From: an uncultured Actinomycetes bacterium
GTDB taxonomy: Bacteria > Actinomycetota > Actinomycetes > Nanopelagicales > Nanopelagicaceae
NCBI GenBank assembly: GCA_903921405.1
Contig: CAIXPV010000109.1
Coordinates: forward strand, 1-12,347
Length of the DNA stretch: 12,347 bases
Reading direction: 5' to 3'
Shown: one piece after another, positions 1 through 7,068 of the stretch
How positions within the stretch are numbered: the stretch's first letter is position 1
Layout: each line of letters starts with the position of its first letter
Position numbers and translations under genes: made by a program
Notes under the pieces: generated by a model
What the model was told of the DNA's origin: nothing
The model's input: only the letters and a program-made list of their open reading frames with translations
Database searches by the model: none

Positions 1-1
1 C

Positions 2-97
2 GTCTGGCTCACAGTATCTTCACCCCGTGCCACGTTTGAGCGCACAATTCTTAGTTGTTCGCCAGGATTAGAGCAATTACGTAGGATTTCTTCATGA
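2..97 (+). CDS. C-terminal fragment of an unidentified gene (cut by left edge)
   Basis: A reading frame is open from the first bases of the window and ends at TGA 95-97, giving 31 residues that finish in LEQLRRISS. Its stop overlaps the ATG of the next gene in an ATGA arrangement, a common sign of translational coupling, and this is the main reason to treat it as real. The pattern LTVSSPRA...ER...PGLEQLRRIS loosely recalls the C-terminal end of IclR-type regulator effector domains, but 31 residues are too few to decide. A second frame is also open from the edge to TAG 69-71, so the choice of frame is not certain. Confidence 0.35.
   Translation, partial: VWLTVSSPRATFERTILSCSPGLEQLRRISS
82..87 (+). 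promoter_or_regulatory. -10-like hexamer or Shine-Dalgarno before the isochorismatase-like gene
   Basis: TAGGAT lies exactly six bases before the ATG at 94, the spacing expected if the mRNA begins at the A of the start codon. The same bases contain AGGA, which would also serve as a Shine-Dalgarno seven bases from the ATG. I see no -35 match. The two readings cannot be separated from sequence alone. Confidence 0.35.
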
Positions 98-645
98 GTT
101 TATTTGCCGATCGCAGCAACAGCGCCCTGATGGTTATCGATGTTCAAAATGATGTTGTAGATGGAGCACATCAGCGCGATGTCGTTATTGCCCACATAAA
201 CGAGGTCATCGATAAGGCCAGAGCCAAGGGTGTCTCGGTGATTTGGATTCAGCACTCTGATGAAGAGTTAGTGATTGATTCCTTTGGCTGGCAGATAGTG
301 CCCGAGCTAGTTCCACTTGCCGGCGAAGCGATTGTTCGAAAGTTGTTTAGAAGCTCCTTTGAAGAGACTGAACTGGATTCTCTTCTTGCTTCACTGAAAG
401 TTGACCATCTTTACATAACTGGTGCTCAGACAAATAACTGCGTGCGCCATACATGTCACGGTGCTCTCGAGCGTGGATATGACATTACTTTAGTCAGTGA
501 TGCACATACGACTACAGATTATGAATGGAAGGGACGCACCGTTGTTGCTAAAGATGTAGTCAATGAGCAAAACGATAATTTATCGGGCTACACGTTGCCG
601 GGGCGTAAAGCGTTGGTAGTCGAAAGCGCGGCAGTTACTTTTTAA
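94..645 (+). CDS. Isochorismatase-like cysteine hydrolase
   Basis: This 183-residue protein belongs to the isochorismatase-like (PncA-type, COG1335) hydrolases, a family that cleaves amides and related C-N bonds such as nicotinamide, N-carbamoyl compounds and biuret. The catalytic triad is visible: Asp16 in the opening strand (VIDVQND), Lys83 in VRKLFRSSF, and the nucleophile Cys116 in TGAQTNNCVRHT. The segment HSDEE...GWQIVPEL (residues 54-72) is typical of general cysteine hydrolases of this superfamily. Length is normal and there is no signal peptide, so it should be cytoplasmic. It may be coupled to the gene cut by the left edge through ATGA at 94-97. Its 3' end overlaps the convergent amidase by 11 bases. 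The substrate is unknown; nicotinamidase is possible, but I do not see its metal-binding Asp-His-His pattern clearly. Confidence 0.9.
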   Translation: MSLFADRSNSALMVIDVQNDVVDGAHQRDVVIAHINEVIDKARAKGVSVIWIQHSDEELVIDSFGWQIVPELVPLAGEAIVRKLFRSSFEETELDSLLASLKVDHLYITGAQTNNCVRHTCHGALERGYDITLVSDAHTTTDYEWKGRTVVAKDVVNEQNDNLSGYTLPGRKALVVESAAVTF

Positions 646-2032
646 AAGTTGGTTGTAAAACACCTAGATCTAAAGCACGCTCTATCTGTGCAAGTGCACT
701 TATTAATCTAATTTCATCACCTGATCGGGCAACAACACCTAAACCAACCGGCAGGCCTTCCACGATCCCCATTGGAACTGTTCCAATTGGTGCACCAGTA
801 ATTGCTGGGGCCATGGTGATCCAACTGTTGTCACCGTAATCATCACCTTTGCCTAGCGTGCTGACCCAAGCCGGTGAATACGTGGCACCGATCAGCACAT
901 CTACATCGGCTAGGCCCTTGGCTAAAGTATTTTTTGCCCACTCCAGATTGCGTGCACGTTTTCCTTGATAAGCACTGTTGCGTCCACCAAGGGTCAACGA
1001 TTTATCAAATAACTCTTGGCCAAAGTGTTTCATCTCGCTATCTTTGTGAGACAGGTTATAAGCAACCACATCACCCAAAGATTTCAACGTTGTATCAGCG
1101 CGCACCGTTAAATACTGGCCCATGTCATCGAAGAGTTCGTGCAGTATAACTTCATACTCATCGTTGCCCGTATTCTCATCTGGCGCCTTTAATTTAATCT
1201 CCACCAAGGTTGCGCCAGTTTTAGATATCTGTGACAGCGCTGCATCAAAGAGTGCATCAGTTGCAGTGTGACCCGTTAGCCACGATCGCACCACGCCGAT
1301 TCTCAATGTGCGTGTATCAGCAGTTGCATCTACTAAACCAGTTGTCGCGCTCATAATCTCTAATAACAGCGCCGCATCTTTAACTGAACGTGCCATAGGT
1401 CCAGGTGAGTCTTGGTTGGCGCTGATGGGAACAATGCCCTGCGTCGGAACGCTGCCGACTGTTGGCTTAATTCCTACGCAGCCATTCAATGATGCCGGAC
1501 AGATAATGGAGCCATCGGTTTCCGTTCCGACAGCAAGTGATACAAGACCTGCAGCAACTGCAGCGCCGGAGCCCGATGATGATCCCCCAGCACTATGGTG
1601 GTGAATCCATGGATTTGCCGTTAATCCCCCGACCGCTGACCATCCACTAGTCGATGATGAGGAGCGAATATTTGCCCACTCCGAAAGATTTGTTGCACCA
1701 ATAATGTTGGCACCTGCCGCGCGCAAACGTTGTACCAGTGCGCTGTCTGCAATAACTGGATGATCAAGCAGGGCTGTTGATCCGGCAGTACCCGGCAGAC
1801 CCAGCGCTTCAATATTGTCTTTAATAAGAATCGGTAGTCCTGCAAGTGGTGAGTTAGCATCGAAAGTACTGTCACTATTTTTTGGTGCGATGGCTAGTAC
1901 TGAGTTCAACTCATACCCAGTTGCATCAACCTCTTCAATGCGATCGAGTGCTTGGGCAGCCAAAGTTGCAGGTGTAGCTGCGCCTGAACGCAGGTCAGCG
2001 ACTGAATCAATTGCAGAGAGGGCACATTCCAT
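635..2032 (-). CDS. Amidase-signature family hydrolase
   Basis: This 465-residue protein is an amidase-signature (AS) enzyme, hydrolysing a carboxamide to carboxylate plus ammonia or amine. The Ser-cisSer-Lys triad is complete: Lys71 in LIKDN, cis-Ser151 at the start of the glycine/serine loop (GGSSSGSG, 149-156), and nucleophile Ser175 in TDGSIICPAS. CVGIKPT (185-191) and DSPGPMARSVKDAA (about 208-221) are further family hallmarks. Length fits simple AS amidases. It is too short for allophanate hydrolase with its extra C-terminal domain, and GatA is unlikely because no gatB/gatC is adjacent. The ATG is fixed by an in-frame TAA nine bases upstream; no Shine-Dalgarno is seen, but a -10-like hexamer sits at leaderless distance. 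It lies 23 bases downstream of korB on the same strand, so read-through from korAB is likely too. The substrate cannot be predicted. Confidence 0.93.
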   Translation of the reverse strand: MECALSAIDSVADLRSGAATPATLAAQALDRIEEVDATGYELNSVLAIAPKNSDSTFDANSPLAGLPILIKDNIEALGLPGTAGSTALLDHPVIADSALVQRLRAAGANIIGATNLSEWANIRSSSSTSGWSAVGGLTANPWIHHHSAGGSSSGSGAAVAAGLVSLAVGTETDGSIICPASLNGCVGIKPTVGSVPTQGIVPISANQDSPGPMARSVKDAALLLEIMSATTGLVDATADTRTLRIGVVRSWLTGHTATDALFDAALSQISKTGATLVEIKLKAPDENTGNDEYEVILHELFDDMGQYLTVRADTTLKSLGDVVAYNLSHKDSEMKHFGQELFDKSLTLGGRNSAYQGKRARNLEWAKNTLAKGLADVDVLIGATYSPAWVSTLGKGDDYGDNSWITMAPAITGAPIGTVPMGIVEGLPVGLGVVARSGDEIRLISALAQIERALDLGVLQPTFKK

Positions 2033-2038
2033 TTGCCA

Positions 2039-2044
2039 AGGTTA
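2039..2044 (-). promoter_or_regulatory. -10-like hexamer for leaderless amidase transcript
   Basis: On the minus strand TAACCT is followed by six bases and then the amidase ATG (2032-2030), so a transcript would start at the A of the start codon. It lies inside the 23-base korB-amidase gap. No Shine-Dalgarno is present and an in-frame stop (the TAA of this same hexamer) precludes an upstream start, so either leaderless initiation or reinitiation after korB must serve the gene. The hexamer is only a partial match to TATAAT. Confidence 0.4.
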
Positions 2045-2055
2045 GCCGTCTTGGC

Positions 2056-3057
2056 TTAATCAACCACCCAAGTATCGCCAGAGTTAAGAAGCTTTTCTAA
2101 GTCACCAGCACCTGCAGAATCGATGATGGATGTGACTTGGTCATTGACCATCGCTGAATAACCAGGACGTTCAACATCGCGGAAGATTCCTATAGGTGTG
2201 TGCTCAAGAGATGAGCCCGACAAGCGCGATAAGGCAAATGCATATGAAGGATCAGAGGCATGTGCATCGTGAATAACTAACTGCGATTCATCGATGGTTG
2301 ATAGCTCTACTAGCTTTAAAGCTGCGCCATCACGAATCACGCCAAAGGTAGATGACTTGATCGGCTCTCCATGAATCATCTGCAGCAGAGAACCCTCTTT
2401 AGTTTCATTATCTTTAACTTGATCAAATGCCCCATCATTAAAGATTGGGCAGTTTTGATAGATCTCAATAAGTGCAGAGCCTTTATGGGCAGCAGCTTGA
2501 CGCAAGACCTCAGTTAAATGCTTGCGATCACTATCGATAGTGCGCGCAACAAATGTTGCTTCGGCACCGATTGCAAGTGAGACTGGATTAAATGGAGTAT
2601 CTAGCGAGCCGTAAGGTGTTGACTTTGTAACTTTGCCTTGCTCACTTGCTGGCGAGTACTGACCTTTAGTTAAGCCATAGATTCGGTTGTTAAACAACAA
2701 TATCTTTAACTCAACGTTGCGGCGCAGAGCGTGAATTAAATGGTTTCCGCCAATTGATAAGGCATCACCATCACCGGTAATAACAAAGACAGTTAAATCA
2801 GGGCGAGAAATTGCCAAGCCCGATGCGATTGCTGGTGCACGTCCATGAATCGAGTGCATACCAAATGTATTGAGATAGTACGGAAAGCGTGATGAACAGC
2901 CGATACCTGAGATAAAAACGATGTTCTCGCGTGGGATTCCAAGCTCAGGCAAGAAGGCTTGCATGGTGGAAAGCACTGAGTAGTCACCGCATCCTGGGCA
3001 CCAACGAACCTCTTGGTCGGATGTGAAATCCTTTTTAGTCAAAGTTACATCAGTCAT
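2056..3057 (-). CDS. korB: 2-oxoglutarate:ferredoxin oxidoreductase, beta subunit
   Basis: KorB is the thiamine-diphosphate and iron-sulfur subunit that, with KorA, oxidatively decarboxylates 2-oxoglutarate to succinyl-CoA and reduces ferredoxin. The 333-residue protein shows the expected [4Fe-4S] cysteines: Cys20 and Cys23 in CPGCGDY, Cys54 in GIGCSSR, and Cys203 in YQNCPIFND. The TPP/Mg motif is GDGDALSIGGNH (95-106), followed by FNNRIYGLTKGQYSP (122-136), which is characteristic of the Kor rather than pyruvate group. HGRAPAIASG (71-80) is also typical. The start overlaps the 3' end of korA and has a GGGAG ribosome site nine bases upstream. No separate ferredoxin-like delta subunit is nearby, as in actinobacterial KorAB. 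Exact 2-oxoacid preference is inferred from family resemblance. Confidence 0.93.
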   Translation of the reverse strand: MTDVTLTKKDFTSDQEVRWCPGCGDYSVLSTMQAFLPELGIPRENIVFISGIGCSSRFPYYLNTFGMHSIHGRAPAIASGLAISRPDLTVFVITGDGDALSIGGNHLIHALRRNVELKILLFNNRIYGLTKGQYSPASEQGKVTKSTPYGSLDTPFNPVSLAIGAEATFVARTIDSDRKHLTEVLRQAAAHKGSALIEIYQNCPIFNDGAFDQVKDNETKEGSLLQMIHGEPIKSSTFGVIRDGAALKLVELSTIDESQLVIHDAHASDPSYAFALSRLSGSSLEHTPIGIFRDVERPGYSAMVNDQVTSIIDSAGAGDLEKLLNSGDTWVVD

Positions 3058-4891
3058 TGTGAAGTACTCCCATCGCAGCTTCGACTAGTTCGGCCGTAGT
3101 AAATGGCAGACCGCGCACCATGTTGTATCCCACAATGTCCTTTAAGTACTTAGATCTCAGCAGCATCGCTAGCTGGCCTAGGTTCATTTCGGGTGTTATG
3201 ACCTTGTCATACTTTTCTAGCACTGCACCCAAGTTCTTAGGGAATGGATTGATATATTTAAGGTGTGCTTGCGCAATCTTTTCACCGTTATTGCGAAGGG
3301 TTTCAACTGCCGATGCAATAGGGCCATACGTTGAACCCCAGCCAAGGAATAAGACCTTTGCATCATTAGTTGGATCATCGACCTCGATATCTGGAACTTC
3401 GATGCCATCAATCTTGGCCTGACGCGTGCGAACCATAAAGTCGTGATTTGCTGGCTCATAATTAATCTCACCAGTCTTATCTTGCTTTTCAATTCCACCA
3501 ATGCGGTGCTCGATACCTTTAGTGCCAGGTATTGCCCAAGGGCGTGCGAGAGTCTTTGGATCACGATCATAAGGTAGGAAACCCTCTTGGCTCTTTGCAA
3601 AATCTACCGATAGATCTGGCAAAACTGTAACGTCGGGAATCTTCCAAGGCTCAGAACCATTTGCAATATATCCATCGGATAATAAAAACACAGGTACCCG
3701 ATACGTAGTTGCGATTCGAACCGCTTCAATAGCCATCGTGAAACAGTCACTTGGAGTCGACGCAGAGATTACGGCCGCTGGTGATTCACCGTTTCGGCCA
3801 AACATCACTTGCAGTAAATCGGCTTGTTCAGTTTTAGTTGGCAGACCCGTTGATGGTCCACCACGTTGAACGTCAACGATAATGAGTGGAAGTTCTAACA
3901 TCACGCCTAGGCCAATCATCTCGCTCTTGAGCGCAATTCCTGGGCCAGATGTTGTCGTGACACCAAGTGCTCCCCCGTAAGAAGCGCCAAGGGCAGAGCC
4001 AACTGCGGCGATTTCATCTTCGGCTTGGAAAGTAATTACGCCGAACTTCTTATGCTTTGACAGCTCATGCAAAATATCTGAAGCGGGAGTAATTGGATAT
4101 GAGCCAAGAAATAACTGGAGTTTTGCCTGTTTAGCCCCGGCGATTAGGCCATAGGCAAGTGCGATATTTCCGCCAATGTTTCGGTACACCCCAGGTGGCA
4201 TATGTGCAGGTGCAACTTCATAGGATGTAGCAAAGTCTTCGCTGGTTTCGCCGTAGTTCCAACCGGTGCGATAAGCGATCAAGTTTGCTTCCAAGATATC
4301 TGGCTTCTTACCAAACTTAGCTTTTAAGAAGGCCTCAGTTGCCTCCGTAGGACGGTGATACATCCATGAGAGCAGTCCAAGAGCAAACATATTCTTAGCG
4401 CGCTCAGCCTCTTTACGTGAAAGTGGCAGGGCAGCTAATGCGGCAACTGTCATAGACGTTAATGCAACGGCATGAATCTTGTAACTGCTCAGTGAATCAT
4501 CTTCTAGAGGATTAGTCTCATATCCAACTTTAGATAAGTTGCGTGTAGTGAACTCATCTTTATCGACGATGATGGTTGCACCGCGAGGAATATCTTTAAT
4601 GTTTGCTTTCAGAGCTGCAGGATTCATTGCAACTAAAACATCTGGTGCATCTCCAGCAGTGCGCACATGGTGATCTGCAAAATGAAGTTGGAAGGATGAG
4701 ACACCGGGCAAAGTGCCTTGAGGTGCGCGAATCTCAGCAGGAAAGTTTGGCAGCGTAGAAATATCATTTCCTAAACTGGCAGTATCCATCGTGAAGCGAT
4801 CCCCAGTTAATTGCATACCGTCTCCGCTGTCGCCAGCAAATCTGATAATTACGGATTTAACGGCGACAGTAGGTTTGCTCATGTGCATCAT
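3050..4891 (-). CDS. korA: 2-oxoglutarate:ferredoxin oxidoreductase, fused gamma-alpha subunit
   Basis: This 613-residue protein is the KorA partner of the adjacent korB. Residues about 10-200 form the gamma domain (FAGDSGDGMQLTGD near 18-31; EIRAPQGTLPGVSSFQ near 53-68). Residues about 235-613 form the alpha domain with the pyrimidine-binding segment GSYPITPASDIL (263-274), FQAEDEIAAVGSALGAS (288-304), TTTSGPG (312-318) and QRGGPSTGLPTKTEQADL (342-359). The gamma-alpha fusion is the usual actinobacterial arrangement, where KorAB can stand in for 2-oxoglutarate dehydrogenase. Its stop overlaps the korB start by eight bases, so the two are almost certainly co-translated. Three closely spaced ATGs begin the frame (codons 1, 2 and 4); none has a strong ribosome site, GGTGG four bases before the first being the best, so the exact start is uncertain by a few residues. 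Confidence 0.93.
   Translation of the reverse strand: MMHMSKPTVAVKSVIIRFAGDSGDGMQLTGDRFTMDTASLGNDISTLPNFPAEIRAPQGTLPGVSSFQLHFADHHVRTAGDAPDVLVAMNPAALKANIKDIPRGATIIVDKDEFTTRNLSKVGYETNPLEDDSLSSYKIHAVALTSMTVAALAALPLSRKEAERAKNMFALGLLSWMYHRPTEATEAFLKAKFGKKPDILEANLIAYRTGWNYGETSEDFATSYEVAPAHMPPGVYRNIGGNIALAYGLIAGAKQAKLQLFLGSYPITPASDILHELSKHKKFGVITFQAEDEIAAVGSALGASYGGALGVTTTSGPGIALKSEMIGLGVMLELPLIIVDVQRGGPSTGLPTKTEQADLLQVMFGRNGESPAAVISASTPSDCFTMAIEAVRIATTYRVPVFLLSDGYIANGSEPWKIPDVTVLPDLSVDFAKSQEGFLPYDRDPKTLARPWAIPGTKGIEHRIGGIEKQDKTGEINYEPANHDFMVRTRQAKIDGIEVPDIEVDDPTNDAKVLFLGWGSTYGPIASAVETLRNNGEKIAQAHLKYINPFPKNLGAVLEKYDKVITPEMNLGQLAMLLRSKYLKDIVGYNMVRGLPFTTAELVEAAMGVLHND
3067..3071 (-). promoter_or_regulatory. 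Ribosome binding site of korB
   Basis: GGGAG on the minus strand ends nine bases before the korB ATG and is embedded in the last codons of korA. It supports the korB start given here and shows that this gene, unlike several others in the window, uses Shine-Dalgarno initiation. Confidence 0.6.
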
Positions 4892-4936
4892 CTTGCCACC
4901 GCAGAGCCGTCAGGTCAGTAGTTTTTGAGAATCTCT

Positions 4937-4980
4937 TGCGTCACTTTTACCTATCTGTGAGAGATAGCCCTAAAGACGCA
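4937..4980. repeat. Nested inverted repeat in the FUSC-korA gap
   Basis: CTATCT (4951-4956) and AGATAG (4962-4967) form a perfect dyad with a five-base centre. They are flanked by TGCGTC (4937-4942) and GACGCA (4975-4980), which also pair. As RNA this makes a two-stage hairpin starting four bases after the stop codon of the FUSC-like gene on the minus strand. There is no U-run directly after it, so a standard intrinsic terminator is doubtful. The inner 17 bases could equally be an operator upstream of korA. Confidence 0.4.
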
Positions 4981-4983
4981 CAG

Positions 4984-6183
4984 CTATTTTCTAAGAATCG
5001 CACGGATACGTCGTGAAACTCTGCTAGCTAATCTCACTAATTGCCCACGGACTGAGATTCGCAAGACTTTGGCTGCAGCAGGTTCATCGGGGGTCATCAC
5101 ATCGCGCAGTGCAGGTGAGTTTTGATCTAGCGAGTCGGCGATAAGGTCGATATTTGCTGCCATAGATATTCCGCGAACGATCTGTTCTTGATCGACATCT
5201 TTAGCATCGGCAATCAGAGTTTCAGCAAGTGCTGCACTGGCTTCACGTGCATCGGTTGTTGCACTTTGATGTGAATCATCATGACTTGGACCAATGTCTT
5301 CAAACTTAGAAGAAATCGCATAGCTTGCAGCAGATAGCGCAACGGCAATCGCTTTTTGAGTTGAATCGGCGATGCCTCCGCTTACAGCTGAATCAAATAA
5401 TGTTCGTGCAATTGTTCGAATCTCCACAACGGTGTGCTCAAGTGCGATTCCTTGAATGTAGAGCTCTTCGGCCTCATCCTTTCGAGCAGTTGGAAACCAC
5501 CGGGCATGTCCACGTGCTTCAACCGATTGTGCGCGCAGCTCTGGAATCTCTTCATTTAATAAGCGTGCGCTAGCTAGCCAATTACCGGCATCTTTTTGTG
5601 TGTAACCAGTGGCAACACCTTCAGACATAGTTGCAAGTAAAGTTGCTGCCTTTACGCTGACTCTTCGAATCTGATCTAGTGAGCGACCAATAGGAGTCTT
5701 GTGGTGAGAAAAATATGAAAAGAAGATTGCAATGCCGGCGCCAATTAGGGTCGATATCAATCTGTGTAATGCCGTGCTCTCAGATAATCCAGGCCCTATA
5801 ACAATCAGCGCGGTTACCGGAACATTTATTGAAGCGACTTCACCCAGATGAAGTGCGCGTGCCACAACCGCACACATAATGATGGTGATGCCAACTGATA
5901 TAAACCCAAAATCAAAAAGAGACACGGCGGTAAGGGCAACTGATGCGCCAATAGCGGTACCGACAATCTGACCAAAGCCTTCACGAAGGGATTTATGCAG
6001 TGAAATACGAATACTCAAAGTGCAGACAATCGCTGCAACAACCCCACCATTGACTACTAATTGATCGCCCACTGCCCATGCTGTAGCACCGGCCAATCCA
6101 GCAACAGCTATCTGTCTGACCCATGCTCGGCGTGAAGTAAAGAGAGTTAGTACCCTTTTAACTCCACTCTTGATTGCGCTCAT
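4984..6183 (-). CDS. FUSC / aromatic acid exporter-like membrane protein
   Basis: This 399-residue protein has an N-terminal block of about six hydrophobic segments (roughly 23-43, 46-62, 70-90, 94-110, 117-132 and 141-159). A long, mostly hydrophilic, alanine/glutamate-rich and probably helical cytoplasmic region follows (165-399), ending in a basic tail. The half-size layout and the segment REGFGQIVGTAIGASVAL (67-84) match the fusaric acid resistance/aromatic acid exporter (ArAE, FUSC) superfamily, whose known members export aromatic acids or similar compounds. Here the transported substrate is unknown. It lies upstream of korA on the same strand but is separated by 92 bases with a dyad, so cotranscription is uncertain. 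It is divergent from the secreted-protein gene, with 46 bases between starts. AAGGA sits only two bases before the ATG, too close to be a good ribosome site, so the start is somewhat uncertain. Confidence 0.75.
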   Translation of the reverse strand: MSAIKSGVKRVLTLFTSRRAWVRQIAVAGLAGATAWAVGDQLVVNGGVVAAIVCTLSIRISLHKSLREGFGQIVGTAIGASVALTAVSLFDFGFISVGITIIMCAVVARALHLGEVASINVPVTALIVIGPGLSESTALHRLISTLIGAGIAIFFSYFSHHKTPIGRSLDQIRRVSVKAATLLATMSEGVATGYTQKDAGNWLASARLLNEEIPELRAQSVEARGHARWFPTARKDEAEELYIQGIALEHTVVEIRTIARTLFDSAVSGGIADSTQKAIAVALSAASYAISSKFEDIGPSHDDSHQSATTDAREASAALAETLIADAKDVDQEQIVRGISMAANIDLIADSLDQNSPALRDVMTPDEPAAAKVLRISVRGQLVRLASRVSRRIRAILRK

Positions 6184-6217
6184 AATCCTTGAAGTCTACC
6201 TTTCCTTACGCCTTGGT

Positions 6218-6223
6218 TATGAT
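6218..6223 (+). promoter_or_regulatory. -10 element for leaderless transcript of the secreted-protein gene
   Basis: TATGAT, a five-of-six match to TATAAT, is followed by GTGAGT and then the ATG at 6230, which puts the transcription start at the A of the start codon. It lies in the 46-base divergent gap. No -35 match is seen at 16-19 bases. This supports 6230, not the upstream in-frame TTG at 6170, as the translation start. Confidence 0.6.
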
Positions 6224-6229
6224 GTGAGT

Positions 6230-7039
6230 ATGAGAAAAGCCATCGCTATAGCCCTGTGTGCGGTATTTCTTTCTCCGATGACTGCAATCGCCATGGGCTC
6301 AGGCGATAAGTTCTCAGATGCTCAAACTGGACTTACTTATACGGTCTATAAACCAAGCAATACATTGGGTTTAACTGCCAGTAAGTTCCAACTGATTACT
6401 TGCGGTATGGGCAGCGAGCAATGGATTTATGTTAAGTATGGCGGCACTAAACGCTACTTAGAGATTATGCAGACGATGGCCGGAGTTAAATGCTCTGATC
6501 CGGGCTTATCCAAGTACCTAAAAACACTGCCAATTAATGGAGTTAGTGCAAAGTTGTACGTGTATTGCGACCCAGCAAAGGCTGCGGCATTTAAAAAGTG
6601 CGGAACTGCCGACATTGCGCGCGTTGGCGGTTACTTAATGTTTACCAATAAAGCAGCTAAGAACTTAAAGCGAACTGAAATACAGGTACAAGCCATTGGT
6701 GGAATCACCTATGCCCAGTTATTGAGCGTTGCCAAATCACTGAAGACCGTTACTGCTAGCGGAAAGATGTCACAGGCTCTTCCTCCTGTCATGATCGATC
6801 CCGCAATGACTTCACAAGTGTCAGTAAAACTTGGTAACTCAGTAGTTTTCACCGTTGCCGATCCCGATAAGTGGAGCGTGAACGTAGTAGATATGAGTAT
6901 CGCTGAATTTATTCCTGGCGGCGATCAAGGAAGCTATACGACTAATCCAGCTGTCAAAGCATTAAAAATTGGCACCACCACCATGCATGTAACCCACGGC
7001 AGCGATCTATTCGACATTGAGCTGACAGTTACTGGTTAA
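6230..7039 (+). CDS. Secreted protein of unknown function, four mature cysteines
   Basis: I do not recognise this 269-residue protein. Residues 1-21 are a clear signal peptide (MRKAIAIALC... ending AIA, cleavage likely after Ala21), so it should be exported; no lipobox is present and no later membrane segment is seen. The mature part has four cysteines (58, 88, 113, 124), an even number that could form two disulfides within residues 30-130. Residues 150-172 (IQVQAIGGITYAQLLSVAKSL) look like an amphipathic strand-helix. Residues about 195-269 are beta-rich with VSVKLGNSVVFTV and VKALKIGTTTMHV, a pattern recalling Ig-like or chagasin-like (I42) folds, but the NPTTGY loop of that inhibitor family is missing. 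An upstream in-frame TTG (6170) would destroy the signal peptide. It is followed at 29 bases by the DUF3352 gene on the same strand. Confidence 0.8.
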   Translation: MRKAIAIALCAVFLSPMTAIAMGSGDKFSDAQTGLTYTVYKPSNTLGLTASKFQLITCGMGSEQWIYVKYGGTKRYLEIMQTMAGVKCSDPGLSKYLKTLPINGVSAKLYVYCDPAKAAAFKKCGTADIARVGGYLMFTNKAAKNLKRTEIQVQAIGGITYAQLLSVAKSLKTVTASGKMSQALPPVMIDPAMTSQVSVKLGNSVVFTVADPDKWSVNVVDMSIAEFIPGGDQGSYTTNPAVKALKIGTTTMHVTHGSDLFDIELTVTG

Positions 7040-7056
7040 TAACCATCTCCTAAAGT

Positions 7057-7062
7057 TATGCT
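7057..7062 (+). promoter_or_regulatory. -10 element for leaderless transcript of the DUF3352 gene
   Basis: TATGCT is followed by CTGTCC and the ATG at 7069, the same spacing as at the preceding gene, so the mRNA would begin at the start codon. No Shine-Dalgarno is visible in the 29-base gap. The gene can therefore be transcribed independently of the secreted-protein gene before it. Confidence 0.5.
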
Positions 7063-7068
7063 CTGTCC

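Noticed and set aside
94..645. Naming the cysteine hydrolase pncA or biuret hydrolase
   Set aside because: Only the general catalytic triad and fold are visible; substrate-defining residues cannot be assigned without an alignment.
1575..1610. Histidine cluster IHHH in the amidase as a metal site
   Set aside because: It falls in the variable stretch just before the catalytic glycine/serine loop; amidase-signature enzymes need no metal.
6170..6229. Upstream TTG start adding 20 residues to the secreted protein
   Set aside because: It would bury the signal peptide behind a hydrophobic leader, overlap the FUSC-like gene start, and place the TATGAT promoter element inside the coding region.
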